Assembly: GCF_002286975.1 (NCBI RefSeq)
Contig: NZ_NSKB01000005.1
Location: 248,001-312,000, forward strand
Direction: 5' to 3'
DNA from: Halomonas salipaludis
GTDB lineage: Bacteria > Pseudomonadota > Gammaproteobacteria > Pseudomonadales > Halomonadaceae
Length of the DNA: 64,000 bases
In this document: positions 1 through 7,850 of the stretch, piece after piece
How the letters are laid out: each line of letters starts with the position of its first letter
Numbering within the stretch: the stretch's first letter is position 1
The notes under the pieces: generated by a model
What the model saw: only the letters and a program-made list of their open reading frames with translations
Database searches by the model: none
Told to the model about the DNA's origin: nothing
Translations under genes and position numbers: made by a program

Positions 1-420
1 CAGTTGGCGCTTCTCGGCCAGGTAGACGCGGGCGAAACCGCGGTTCCGCGCGACGATACTGATGGTGTTGTCGATCAGGTCGGCGTACTTGATGGTCTGC
101 GCTTCAGGGGAGACCTGAGCCAGCCTGTTGCGCTCCAGCGCCTTGCGGTGAGCGCGGTTGCCGATCTCCAGATCGATGAATTGATCCGTCAGTTCCTGGA
201 CCAGGACGGCGACGCGCTGGCCGACGCACTCCTCGATGTCCTGCGCCGTCACGGCGGTATCCTCGAGCACGTCGTGTAGGTGGGCGGCGGCAATCATCTC
301 CGCTGTCGCCGTCTCCACGGCTGACACGGTTTCTGCGACGGCTACCGGGTGATGCCAGTAGGGCTCGCCAGTGTATTTGCGTCGCTGCCCCACGGCTTGG
401 TGGGCGGCGTTGCATCTCCA
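1..420 (-). pseudogene. HD-domain (p)ppGpp-hydrolase-like protein, broken 5' end
   Basis: On the minus strand the frame reads AAHQAVGQRRKYTGEPYWHH and then AAAHLHDVLEDT. This is the helix and HD-type metal motif of small RelA/SpoT-like phosphohydrolases (MESH1-like), which would cleave (p)ppGpp or a related nucleotide in the cytoplasm. The C-terminus runs off the window at base 1. This frame has no start codon: a TGA lies a few codons upstream of base 420, and the likely N-terminal part continues in the next frame (feature 104-721). Either a real frameshift or a base error near 400-430 breaks the gene. The family call is good; substrate is inferred. Confidence 0.6.
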
Positions 421-721
421 GCATCTCTTCCACCATCGAGTTCTTCATCGGGTCGTCGCTAGCCTGCCACTCCTCTAGCAGGTCGATGGCCTCGGAAGAA
501 GCCGGGGTAAGGACAAATTCCTCCGCTAGCCGCAAGATAGGTGTCGCATGATTTATGTAGTCTTTTTTATTTAAGCGAGATTCTATTAATAGGGCCAAAT
601 AACCCAATTTCATCAACATTATATAATTAAAATTCTCATGCCTTGAGATGAGAAGCAATGGTAATATCCTGTTTAGCAAAGGAAAATATTCTCTATATAT
701 CAGTCGTCTCTGATTTTGCAC
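104..721 (-). pseudogene. Helical N-terminal part frameshifted against the HD domain
   Basis: The first ~105 codons from 721 give a leucine-rich helical segment that ends in SMVEEMLEMQ. After that the translation becomes arginine/proline-rich nonsense, because the coding signal moves to the HD frame (feature 1-420). I infer a single gene split by a one-base shift near 400-430. The 5' part (540-721) is clearly AT-rich while the HD part is GC-rich, so a fusion of two DNAs of different origin is also possible. I do not recognise the N-terminal domain. There is no obvious strong ribosome binding site before 721. Confidence 0.35.
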
Positions 722-820
722 TTCTTGGCCGTAAAAAAATTATCCTGGCCGTTAAAAAAGCTGCTAGCGTTTAATGTAGGGATTCAAATAAAAAACAAAT
801 AAATTTGTTCTGGGGGCGAC

Positions 821-1015
821 ATGCAAGAGGTTTCAGATAATGATTTCATGGCAACACATAGGGTGTCATTAGCAACTCTTGAAATCGAGAGCTCCTTAGT
901 AGAAATAAACTGCGATTCGGCTTGGATGGGCCCAGGCCTGACAGTTATAAAAGCAAAAGAAGATGCCGCCTATACTATTTGGGATGGTGGGTATTTTGTC
1001 ATGACAGAGCTATAA
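821..1015 (+). CDS. Small hypothetical protein, 64 aa
   Basis: A 64-residue acidic protein in the AT-rich strip 540-1940. A GGGGGCGA stretch about 5 bases before ATG 821 could serve as ribosome binding site. I see no signal peptide, membrane segment or known motif. Codon use is AT-rich like the neighbouring small genes and unlike the GC-rich genes from 2.1 kb on, which suggests acquired DNA. Function unknown; it may be a relic or a small island gene. Confidence 0.35.
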   Translation: MQEVSDNDFMATHRVSLATLEIESSLVEINCDSAWMGPGLTVIKAKEDAAYTIWDGGYFVMTEL

Positions 1016-1247
1016 ATAAACATCTGAAAAGCAAATGACCGTGGAGAGTGAAGTAGTTCCGGAACGATAAAGGAGTAGTGCTTGATAGTGCGAAATATAG
1101 TGAAAGCCATGTCTTCTCCAAAGGCGGCGGCACCTATATAGGATATTATAGTGGTGACTAAAGAGCTGGGGGGATGTTATGTCAACGCGGCCAGAATCAA
1201 TTCAGTATCTGCCGTCCATATAAGAGTGACTGAATGTCGTCAAAAAT
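1016..1247. other. AT-rich spacer without a convincing gene
   Basis: An open stretch on the plus strand from about 1152 to 1273 could encode ~40 residues ending just before the zinc-ribbon gene, but it has no recognisable domain and only GTG starts. I see no repeat or hairpin of note. Confidence 0.3.
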
Positions 1248-1274
1248 ATGCTCAAGCGAACAAGGATAATTAAT

Positions 1275-1439
1275 ATGAGTTTAGCGAAATGCAGAAGCTG
1301 TGAAAAAGAAGTTTCTACTACTGCTCGGCAATGTCCACATTGTGGACGTCCAAGCCCAAGCACTAGCCCATGGACTATGATTATAATTTATATACTAACA
1401 GTAGTGATTATGGGTTTTGTGTTCTTAATGCTGCTATAG
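1275..1439 (+). CDS. Zinc-ribbon, single-pass membrane protein, 54 aa
   Basis: Starting at ATG 1275 (preceded by AAGGAT about 8 bases upstream, a better start than 1248), the protein has a CxxC...CxxC zinc ribbon (CRSC at about residues 6-9, CPHC at 22-25), a short Pro/Ser linker, then one hydrophobic helix to the C-terminus. This layout is typical of small zinc-ribbon membrane proteins whose role is unknown. It would sit in the inner membrane with the ribbon in the cytoplasm. The gene is AT-rich and belongs to the same foreign-looking strip as its neighbours. Confidence 0.6.
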   Translation: MSLAKCRSCEKEVSTTARQCPHCGRPSPSTSPWTMIIIYILTVVIMGFVFLMLL

Positions 1440-1500
1440 TGCACTAGAGCTCAGTTTTATAATAGTCGAATAAATGGGCTGTATATGCAAGATGGTTTAA

Positions 1501-1938
1501 TTGTTCTCGCTGATGGGTCTAGTGATGCTAGATAGAACTGAGATTCGCTTTAAATATATGCTTGATCGGCTTTTTTTGTCTGCTCTGGCTATTTATATTT
1601 TAAATAAATGGCTGGTTCCAGTCCATTTAAAAAAAGGCATTGAGTTCTTTGATAGTTATTTAAACGATATTCTTTTTCCTGCGGTTGTATTTCCTATCAT
1701 GTTGTTTATAACAAAGGTTTGTGGCGCTAGAAAAGTGGATATTCCTCCACAGCTTAAGGAGATGATTCCTCCCCTAATTATTTGGTCAATTGGATTCGAG
1801 TTTGTTGGACCTTACTATTTTGACAGGGGCACTGCTGACATAATTGATGTACTTGCATATTTCACTGGCGGGATTGGAAGCTGGATGTTTTGGAATCGCG
1901 TTAATATATTTCGCGCTATCTTGGTAAAGAAGATTTAG
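1501..1938 (+). CDS. Hypothetical membrane protein, ~145 aa
   Basis: A hydrophobic protein with about four possible membrane segments. The longest frame opens at TTG 1501; ATG 1513 or ATG 1525 are equally plausible and none has a clear ribosome binding site. No family is recognised. It is the last gene of the AT-rich strip: GC content rises sharply after about 1940. It might act with the zinc-ribbon membrane protein just upstream, but only proximity supports this. Confidence 0.45.
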   Translation: MFSLMGLVMLDRTEIRFKYMLDRLFLSALAIYILNKWLVPVHLKKGIEFFDSYLNDILFPAVVFPIMLFITKVCGARKVDIPPQLKEMIPPLIIWSIGFEFVGPYYFDRGTADIIDVLAYFTGGIGSWMFWNRVNIFRAILVKKI

Positions 1939-2160
1939 TTTTGGCGTCCAATGTGGTCGGTCTCAATGACCAAGCACAGCCTTCCTTCTGCAAAATTTGG
2001 CCGCTCAGTAATTGAAATGCCACTACTGGATGGTGAGTGGCGGGGAGGTCGGCTATCGTGAATAGAGGAAGGGAGGCCGTTATCCAGATTGAGGATCATG
2101 CTCGCGGGGTTGCCTTGGAAGCAGGCAGCCGCCGGGTGATCAGGGGGCAGGGGCCACACC

Positions 2161-2712
2161 ATGGAGCGCATCCGGCATATCCATTCCATCACCAAGCGCC
2201 TGATCGTGATGACGACCATCGCGGTTGCCGTGCTAGGCGGTATCTTCGCGCTGACTTTTTTCTTCGATAAGCGGTTTATGGTGACCTGGGCGGTGCCGCT
2301 GTGCGGCATCATTGGCGGTTTCGTCAGCATTCAGCAGCGTTTGAACAACGTCACCGATGAAGAGCTCGCGTTGCTGGACGCCTCATGGTTTCAGATTCTG
2401 CTGGTGCCGATCTTCGGTGGTGTCTTCGCACTGGTGCTCTACTTGGTGTTCCTCTCCGGCATCGTTTCTGGTGATCTCTTTCCTGATTTTTCCTTCCCAG
2501 AAGAGCGCCCTTGGCAGACGGGTAACCAGTACATGCTCAGGATCTTCCGGGAAACCTCCCCCAGTTCCGGGCCGGACCTGGCCAAGCTGCTGTTCTGGTC
2601 GTTCGTGGCGGGCTTTTCGGAGCGTTTCGTGCCGCAACTGATCAGCAATGTCACGACGTCGGCCTCATCGGCATCCGAGAGAAGCGAGCGGGATGACGCT
2701 GCGGATCGCTGA
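2161..2712 (+). CDS. Membrane protein with GFSERFVP motif
   Basis: A 183-residue inner-membrane protein with two hydrophobic helices near the N-terminus (about residues 14-34 and 41-57), a short QQRLNN loop, a further helix around 78-103 and a last segment carrying FVAGFSERFVPQLI near residue 150. That motif recurs in uncharacterised membrane proteins. The C-terminal tail is Ser/Arg/Asp-rich and probably cytoplasmic. GC content matches the host. Function unknown. No partner gene is adjacent: the HAD phosphatase begins about 90 bases later behind its own ribosome binding site. Confidence 0.65.
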   Translation: MERIRHIHSITKRLIVMTTIAVAVLGGIFALTFFFDKRFMVTWAVPLCGIIGGFVSIQQRLNNVTDEELALLDASWFQILLVPIFGGVFALVLYLVFLSGIVSGDLFPDFSFPEERPWQTGNQYMLRIFRETSPSSGPDLAKLLFWSFVAGFSERFVPQLISNVTTSASSASERSERDDAADR

Positions 2713-2802
2713 GCTCATAAGCCGTTGGGCCTAGTTTGACAGCGCGGGGCTCTCGGGCATCAATAGAGTCAATCCTGCGGAGTCGCTAAGGGGGAGACGG
2801 TG

Positions 2803-3558
2803 ATGCTGAAGGCGGTATTGCTCGATATCAGTGGCGTGCTGACCGAGGACGGCGAGGCCCTGCCCGGCGCCGTGGATGCGGTGGCGCGGTTGCAGTCCAG
2901 CGGCCTGGCGCTGCGCTTTCTGACCAACACCTCGCGCAAGACCTCGGCGGCGATGCGTGATGAGCTGCAGCGGCTGGGTTTCGCCCCGGCCCCTGAGCAG
3001 GTCTTCACCGCGCCGGGGGCGATCCGTCGCTATCTCGAGCGCAGCGGGCTGCGCCCCTATCTACTGGTCCATGAGCGGCTCGAGCCCGAGTTTACCGACC
3101 TGCCCCGCGATAACCCCAACGCGGTAGTGCTCGGCGATGCCGAGCAGCGGCTGGACTATGCCCACCTCGACGCGGCCTTCCAGCTGTTGCTGGAGGGGGT
3201 GCCGTTGCTCGCCGTGGGCAGCAATCGCTACTTTCGCCAGGCGGGCGCCCTGCACCTGGACGCGGGGCCCTTCGTGCGTGCCCTGGAGTACGCCGCCGGC
3301 ATCGAGGCCAAAGTGCTGGGTAAACCCTCCGGCGACTTCTTTGATGCCGTGCTCGACGAGGTCGGCGTGGCACCCGATGAGGCGTTGATGGTGGGCGACG
3401 ATGTGGAGTGCGATGTGGTCGCCGCCATGGATATTGGCCTGCAGGCCTGCCTGATCCGCTCGGGCAAGTATCGCCCGGGGGACGAAGCCCGGGCGCCCCA
3501 GGCGCGCTGTGAGGCAAGCCTGGCCGATCTGGTCGATGCGCTGCTGGACACGCGCTAG
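2803..3558 (+). CDS. HAD-superfamily phosphatase, LHPP-like
   Basis: Cytoplasmic HAD hydrolase of about 251 residues. The N-terminal LLDISGVLTEDG is motif I in the D-I-S-G-V-L form of LHPP/HDHD2-like phosphatases (nucleophile Asp8). FLTNTSRKT near residue 46 is motif II. GKPSGDFF and later MVGDDVECDV with the acidic pair complete motifs III and IV. It should hydrolyse a small phosphate ester or N-P bond; the natural substrate is unknown. ATG 2803 is chosen over GTG 2800 because AAGGGGGA at 2788-2795 is better spaced. It stands alone. Confidence 0.85.
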   Translation: MLKAVLLDISGVLTEDGEALPGAVDAVARLQSSGLALRFLTNTSRKTSAAMRDELQRLGFAPAPEQVFTAPGAIRRYLERSGLRPYLLVHERLEPEFTDLPRDNPNAVVLGDAEQRLDYAHLDAAFQLLLEGVPLLAVGSNRYFRQAGALHLDAGPFVRALEYAAGIEAKVLGKPSGDFFDAVLDEVGVAPDEALMVGDDVECDVVAAMDIGLQACLIRSGKYRPGDEARAPQARCEASLADLVDALLDTR

Positions 3559-3610
3559 CCGCACTGGTGGCTGCCATGGTTATGTCACGGAAATGCCATC
3601 TGATTCACTG

Positions 3611-3670
3611 CATGCATATGTGTTGCATATGCATGGCGCGGCTACTATAGTACCATATGCAAAGCATATG
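3611..3670 (+). promoter_or_regulatory. vapBC promoter with two inverted-repeat operators
   Basis: Two palindromes built on the same GCATATG core flank a good sigma-70 promoter. CATGCATATG (3611-3620) is inverted exactly at 3626-3635, and CATATGC (3654-3660) is inverted at 3664-3670. TTGCAT (3623-3628) and TATAGT (3646-3651) are spaced by 17 bases as -35 and -10. The operators overlap both ends of the promoter, as expected for autorepression by the VapBC complex. Confidence 0.75.
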
Positions 3671-3685
3671 CATGGGGTGAGAGAA

Positions 3686-3916
3686 ATGCGTACTGTGTCA
3701 ATATTCAAGAACGGCAAGAATCAGGCAGTCCGACTGCCCGCCGACATGGCCTATGAAGGCATTGGGGAGCTGGAAATCACGAGGGAGGGAGATGTGATCA
3801 CCCTTCGCCCTGTTCGGCCTTCCTGGGCATCTCTGCATGACTTGCCGAAAGCTGACGACGACTTCCTGCAAGAACGACCAACAGTCGTGGGCGATGAAGA
3901 TAGGTTTCATCTGTGA
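3686..3916 (+). CDS. vapB: VapB-type antitoxin (AbrB/MazE fold)
   Basis: A 76-residue antitoxin. MRTVSIFKNGKNQAVRLPAD is the swapped-hairpin (AbrB/MazE-type) DNA-binding motif of VapB/VagC proteins, and the acidic, Pro-rich C-terminal half would wrap around the toxin. It binds VapC, blocks its RNase activity and represses the operon through the repeats at 3611-3670. Start ATG 3686 is chosen because the homology begins there; the frame upstream of it is operator DNA. The stop overlaps the toxin start (GTGA). Confidence 0.85.
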   Translation: MRTVSIFKNGKNQAVRLPADMAYEGIGELEITREGDVITLRPVRPSWASLHDLPKADDDFLQERPTVVGDEDRFHL

Positions 3917-4332
3917 CGACCTACATGCTCGATACATGCATCTGCTCATTCATCATGCGTGAGCACCCAGCATCGGTGATCCAGCGCTTGACCACTGAAG
4001 TTGAGAAGGGCAATCGGATCGTCGTTTCTGCCATCACCTACGCCGAGATGCGTTATGGTCAGCTCGGCAAGAAGGCATCAGCCAAGCACAAGATATTGGT
4101 CGATGAGTTCGTGAGGCGTCTTGATGCCGTATTGGCGTGGGATCAGTCAGCAGTGGATGCGACGGTGGAGGTCATGGGCGACCTGACCAGCGTTGGGAGG
4201 CCCATCGGACCTAACGACACAGCGATAGCAGGACACGCAATTGCCTCTGGCTGTACGTTGGTGACCAACAACGTTCGTGAATTCGGCCGTGTTAAAGCGT
4301 TAGTTTACGAAGACTGGTGTCATTATTCATGA
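3913..4332 (+). CDS. vapC: VapC-type PIN-domain ribonuclease toxin
   Basis: A 139-residue PIN-domain toxin. Catalytic acidic residues are visible: Asp7 in YMLDTCI, Glu45 in TYAEMRYG, and Asp102 in GPNDTAIAGHA, followed by LVTNN..EF near residue 117. All PIN metal ligands appear present, so it should be an active Mg-dependent RNase, probably against initiator tRNA or rRNA as for FitB/VapC relatives. GTG 3913 overlaps the vapB stop by four bases; ATG 3925 is an alternative. The stop lies inside a HipB relic on the opposite strand. Confidence 0.88.
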   Translation: MTTYMLDTCICSFIMREHPASVIQRLTTEVEKGNRIVVSAITYAEMRYGQLGKKASAKHKILVDEFVRRLDAVLAWDQSAVDATVEVMGDLTSVGRPIGPNDTAIAGHAIASGCTLVTNNVREFGRVKALVYEDWCHYS

Positions 4333-4520
4333 CGGCTGCTACCCTTGCGCCGCACGACGACCTTGAGCCTCACCAGGTCCAGCACGTTCAAACCCTTTTG
4401 CAGTTGCAGGGTCGGTTTGCCGCGCTCCACGTCGACCATGAAGCGGTTGCCGGTGCTGGCCGTGTTGCTTTTACAGGCGGCGGCGGTGATGCCCGAACGC
4501 TTACTGGTAGTCTAAGAGCT
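4323..4520 (-). pseudogene. HipB-like antitoxin C-terminal fragment, copy 1
   Basis: Minus-strand translation gives GNRFMVDVERGKPTLQLQKG followed by LNVLDLVRL and a stop at 4323-4325. This is the C-terminal half of the helix-turn-helix of HipB/Y4mF-type antitoxins. The DNA-binding N-terminus is absent and no HipA toxin is next to it. Part of the fragment (4365-4476) is identical to copy 2 at 10550-10661. It is a relic and probably not expressed. Confidence 0.7.
4365..4476. repeat. 112-bp direct repeat, left copy
   Basis: Base-for-base identical to 10550-10661 in the same orientation. It starts GAGCCTCACCAGG and ends GCTTTTACAG. The repeats enclose 6,073 bases of lower-GC DNA, so recombination between them would excise the whole cassette. 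Confidence 0.9.
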
Positions 4521-4610
4521 ATTAATATTCAGCCTACGGGCCCGTAATAGCTTGAATCTTGGCAGCAAGCAGAGCTGCGCCACTCTCCTTCGCATGCTGG
4601 CTTCATGAGG

Positions 4611-5243
4611 TCAAGTCTTCTTGTAAGCTGCAAGCATAATAGCGGCGAGTATAAAAAATGACCCAAATGCGCGATTCATAAGTTTCATTCTTGATGTGGA
4701 GTTGACAAATCGCTTTAGCTGGCTAGCCAATGCTGCATAGCAGAGCATGACGATTATATCTACAGCGAGGAGTGTTCCGCCCATTAGAAGGAGCTGATTC
4801 ATATAAGATGACGTACTGCTGTTGGACAGGAACTGGGGGAAAAGAGCGACCAGAAATACCGTGGCTTTAGGGTTAGTTAGGTTGACGAAAGCAGATTGCC
4901 AGAACTGCTTCTTCTTTGTATTCTCTTCACTATTGATGTTGCTCAAGGAGTCAGGTGATCTCCACTTCTGAACGCCTAGCCAAATGAGATATGCAACTCC
5001 CATCCACTTAATAAATGAGAACATTGTGGTGGAGGATGCTAAGACTGTCCCAATCCCAATAGCAACTGCTAGTATCTGTATACCATACCCAAGTTGCAAG
5101 CCCAAGATAGTTGGGAAGGTGGATTTAACGCCATTGTTAATTCCACTGTTCATCGTATTGATAGCTCCTGCCCCGGGAGATACACTCACCAAAAACGAAG
5201 CCATTAGAAAAGTAAGCCAAACACCAAGGCTCATTGTTGCCAC
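4611..5243 (-). CDS. LysE/RhtB-family amino-acid exporter
   Basis: A 210-residue inner-membrane protein with the LysE/RhtB layout of about six helices. The N-terminal SPGAGAINT segment and the central NLTNPKATVFLVALFPQF are family signatures. Such proteins export amino acids or analogues (threonine, homoserine, lysine, cysteine derivatives) with the proton gradient. Starts at 5243 or 5234 (MSLG) are both possible. The gene is AT-rich and sits inside the repeat-flanked cassette, unlike the GC-rich LysE paralogue at 10730. Its neighbours (aldolase and aminotransferase) suggest it may export their product; that is inference. Confidence 0.85.
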   Translation of the reverse strand: MATMSLGVWLTFLMASFLVSVSPGAGAINTMNSGINNGVKSTFPTILGLQLGYGIQILAVAIGIGTVLASSTTMFSFIKWMGVAYLIWLGVQKWRSPDSLSNINSEENTKKKQFWQSAFVNLTNPKATVFLVALFPQFLSNSSTSSYMNQLLLMGGTLLAVDIIVMLCYAALASQLKRFVNSTSRMKLMNRAFGSFFILAAIMLAAYKKT

Positions 5244-5549
5244 CCTTATAAAAAATAATTGCTTTATTCACTCGGTCAATCAGAAGGGGATGATTATAAC
5301 AGCACTGCTATTACAGTATTGAGTCAGTATGTTGTTGGTATCAGTTCTTCGTGTTCATTCAGCTCGGAGATCGTAGCGAGAAAGGAACTGTGGCAGCTTG
5401 GTTTGTTGCCCCTTTCTCTTGATCTGAGAAGGTTGTAGAAAAATTTCTATCACCCTAGTGAGAATCTGCTCTCTTGCATGCGCACGGACCTGGAGAGCGA
5501 GGCACTCCTGGCCCGTGCAGGATCAATGGATTGGCAGTTAGATCGCGGA
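5244..5549. other. Intergenic region between exporter and binding-protein genes
   Basis: No convincing gene. GAGAAAGG at 5378-5385 pairs with CCTTTCTC at 5411-5418 around a 25-base loop, a weak hairpin that might end transcription of the binding-protein gene reading leftward. The rest should carry the exporter promoter, but I see no clear boxes. Confidence 0.3.
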
Positions 5550-6509
5550 TTAATCGCAGTCGTAGGTCACGCCATTCGCCTCGGCGATGGTACGGATAAT
5601 CTCCCAGCGATCGGCGTAATCGATAGGAATGAACTGGCTTTCTCCATTGTTGGAAAATTCTGCTTGCAACTGTGTGCCTTCCCAGTCGAAGCTAAAGAAG
5701 GCTTCTTTGACCCTTTCCTGTAGTTCAGGATGCAAGTTATGAGAGGTGCCGTAGGGAGTCGTGGGGAAGGTGTCAGAGGTATAAATGACTTCGTAGTCAT
5801 CCTCGCTAATCACCCCCCTTGCTTTCATGCGCGTGATAACTGAGTTGGCGATTGCTGCGGCTTCGTAATCTTGATGAATGACCCCCAGGATCGAGTTCTC
5901 ATGAGTGCCAGCGAAGGGTGTGTCGAAGTCAACGCCAGCTTCCAGTCCGAACTCAGATTTAATGATTGCCGACGGAGCCCTAAATCCAGAATTGGATGTC
6001 TGAGAGGTAAATGCGAGCTCTCTCCCGGCTAGGTCTTCTACAGAGCTGATGCCGCTTCCCGGGTAGGTGATGATTTCCATTTCGTAGCCGAAGCTACCGT
6101 CCTCGCCTGCCATCATGGCAAAGGGGCGGAACCCGCCGCAGTTAACCGCTAGAGGCACACCGCCAGTGTTGAATCCGGCCACATGCAGTCGGCCGGCGCG
6201 TAGCGCCTCCTGCTGGGCGGCGTTGGATTGGACAGGGAAGAACTGGATATCTTTCCCAGTCACTTGGCTCAGGTGATCGAGAAAATCGGACCAGACATTA
6301 GCGTAAACAGCAGGATCTTCGACGGGAGTATAGGCGAAGACCAGAGTGTCAGGATCTGCCCATTGACTCTCATCGGGCGGGATGTCGGCAATCATGTCCC
6401 CATCGGCATCAGTATAACGTTCTGAGAGCTCGGCGTTGGCCTGAAGCGACAGTGCAGCTAAAAGTCCAAGCAGACTGGTTGTTGCTGTCTTTCGATATGC
6501 TCTAAGCAT
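5550..6509 (-). CDS. PhnD-like periplasmic substrate-binding protein
   Basis: A 319-residue secreted binding protein of the PhnD (phosphate/phosphonate ABC) family. The signal peptide has a positive start and a hydrophobic core ending ...SLQANA, with likely cleavage after residue 26. Mature-domain features include FAYTPVEDPAVYANVWSDFL, HVAGFNTGGVPLAVN and GIxxxxDLAGRELAFTSQTSNSG, the ligand-loop type of this family. No permease or ATPase is nearby, so it is an orphan that may share another transporter or act as a sensor partner. The ligand need not be a phosphonate: family members also bind phosphite and other anions. It is divergent from the dehydrogenase at 6948. Confidence 0.85.
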   Translation of the reverse strand: MLRAYRKTATTSLLGLLAALSLQANAELSERYTDADGDMIADIPPDESQWADPDTLVFAYTPVEDPAVYANVWSDFLDHLSQVTGKDIQFFPVQSNAAQQEALRAGRLHVAGFNTGGVPLAVNCGGFRPFAMMAGEDGSFGYEMEIITYPGSGISSVEDLAGRELAFTSQTSNSGFRAPSAIIKSEFGLEAGVDFDTPFAGTHENSILGVIHQDYEAAAIANSVITRMKARGVISEDDYEVIYTSDTFPTTPYGTSHNLHPELQERVKEAFFSFDWEGTQLQAEFSNNGESQFIPIDYADRWEIIRTIAEANGVTYDCD

Positions 6510-6947
6510 GTTAACCTCAATTATAACAGTTAAGAATTTTACTAGAGTGAGGCGTGGATTTTGTATGTAATAGATTACGGTAGTATGTCGTTATGAATAA
6601 GATTTTGTTTCATTAGCTTCTATTTTCTGAAGCCCATTGGCGCTAAAATTTGCTTTCTGTGTCATGGGCATGAAATGTATTTCAGTGGTGCTGTGGGAAG
6701 ACCTGCTAGAGTTATGTTTTTTAGAAGAAAACATGCGGTTGGAAAGCATTTCGGCACTTCGGGAAAAGGAAGAAGGTGACACACTCGGCCTTGATGAAAG
6801 GGCCACGCGGTGGGGTTGTGGTATTCAGGTTGAACTGTCAACGTCACTGAAGCAATAGTGAAACGCGGGGTTAATGTAATGGGGACATGCTTGATCTTCC
6901 AGAAGTAGGTGGTTTTTCTTCCATAGCTTCCTTAGGAGGGTGAGGAT
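6510..6947. other. Divergent intergenic region upstream of the aldolase cluster
   Basis: A 438-base AT-rich region between the divergent binding-protein and dehydrogenase genes. An open frame at 6637-6858 has no ribosome binding site or recognisable domain and I do not accept it. The right end carries a strong ribosome binding site, TAGGAGGGTGAGG, just before ATG 6948. Promoters for both directions must lie here. Confidence 0.4.
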
Positions 6948-7850
6948 ATGTCAAATAGAGTGGCTATAATTGGTACCGGCAGTATTGGGATGGATTTGAT
7001 GTGCAAAACAATCAGTTCCAAAGGGTTGGATCTACGCTTTGTCGTAGGGCGAAGAAGCGATAGCCCAGGCATGAAAGAGGCAATGCTGAGGGGGGTTGCG
7101 ACATCAAGCGAAGGAATTTCCTACCTTGAAGATAATATTGAAGAATTTGATATCGTTTTTGATGCGACTTCGGCAAATTCACACGTAGAGCATGATAGAG
7201 TTTTCTCTAAACATAATAAGTTTGTTGTTGATCTTACGCCAGCCAAGATCGGTGAGCTCTGCGTCCCCGTTATAAATATGGAATCATTGAAAGATTCAAG
7301 GAATATAAATTTAATCACTTGTGGTGGGCAAGCAAGCTTGCCACTGGCATATGCATTAAAGAACTCCTGTGAAAAAGTTATGTATGTCGAGGTGATCTCT
7401 AGCATATCATCTGACAGTGCAGGGATCGCAACTAGGGAGAATCTCAATGAATATGTTGAAACCACAGAATTTGCACTCAAAAAATTTACCGATGCTGAGG
7501 CGTCAAAAGCTATATTGAATATAAATCCAGCAGTTCCTCAAGTGTGTATGCAAACTACGCTATATGCTCGCTGTGAAAAGGTCGATATTGAAAGGTTGGA
7601 AAACAATGTCAACAATGTGGTGAAGAAGGTTAAGGAATATGTTCCAGGCTACAATCTGGTGCTAGAGCCATTAGTTGACTCCGGGAGTGTGACTTTAGCT
7701 GTTCAGGTGTATGGCAGTGGCGATTATCTTCCTGAGTATTCGGGGAATCTAGATATTATCAACTCTGCTGCAATAGCCGTCGCAAAGTTTAAGTCAAAGG
7801 TGAGTGCTTTTGGCTCAAGAGCAGTGACCATTGAGGAGGGGTTGGTATGA
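6948..7850 (+). CDS. Acetaldehyde dehydrogenase (acetylating)
   Basis: A 300-residue relative of MhpF/DmpF (EC 1.2.1.10), which interconverts acetaldehyde plus CoA and acetyl-CoA with NAD(H). The N-terminal IGTGSIG (residues 8-14) is the Rossmann motif. FDATSANSHV, DLTPAKIGELCVP and TCGGQASLP with catalytic Cys125 are family hallmarks, and YSGNLDIINSAA ends the dimer region. It is slightly shorter than typical ~312 aa members but complete. Its stop overlaps the aldolase start by four bases, as in classical pairs that channel acetaldehyde. No ring-cleavage genes are nearby, so a biosynthetic (reverse) role is possible. Strong AGGAGG site upstream. Confidence 0.9.
   Translation: MSNRVAIIGTGSIGMDLMCKTISSKGLDLRFVVGRRSDSPGMKEAMLRGVATSSEGISYLEDNIEEFDIVFDATSANSHVEHDRVFSKHNKFVVDLTPAKIGELCVPVINMESLKDSRNINLITCGGQASLPLAYALKNSCEKVMYVEVISSISSDSAGIATRENLNEYVETTEFALKKFTDAEASKAILNINPAVPQVCMQTTLYARCEKVDIERLENNVNNVVKKVKEYVPGYNLVLEPLVDSGSVTLAVQVYGSGDYLPEYSGNLDIINSAAIAVAKFKSKVSAFGSRAVTIEEGLV

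Noticed and set aside
1935-2330. Minus-strand 131-codon frame, partly antisense to the 2161 membrane protein
   Set aside because: Its first half is the shadow of the membrane protein; the second half (1940-2110) has no recognisable motif, so I do not call a gene.
6637-6858. Possible 73-codon gene upstream of the aldolase cluster
   Set aside because: No ribosome site, no recognisable domain; overlapping frames on the other strand are equally long.
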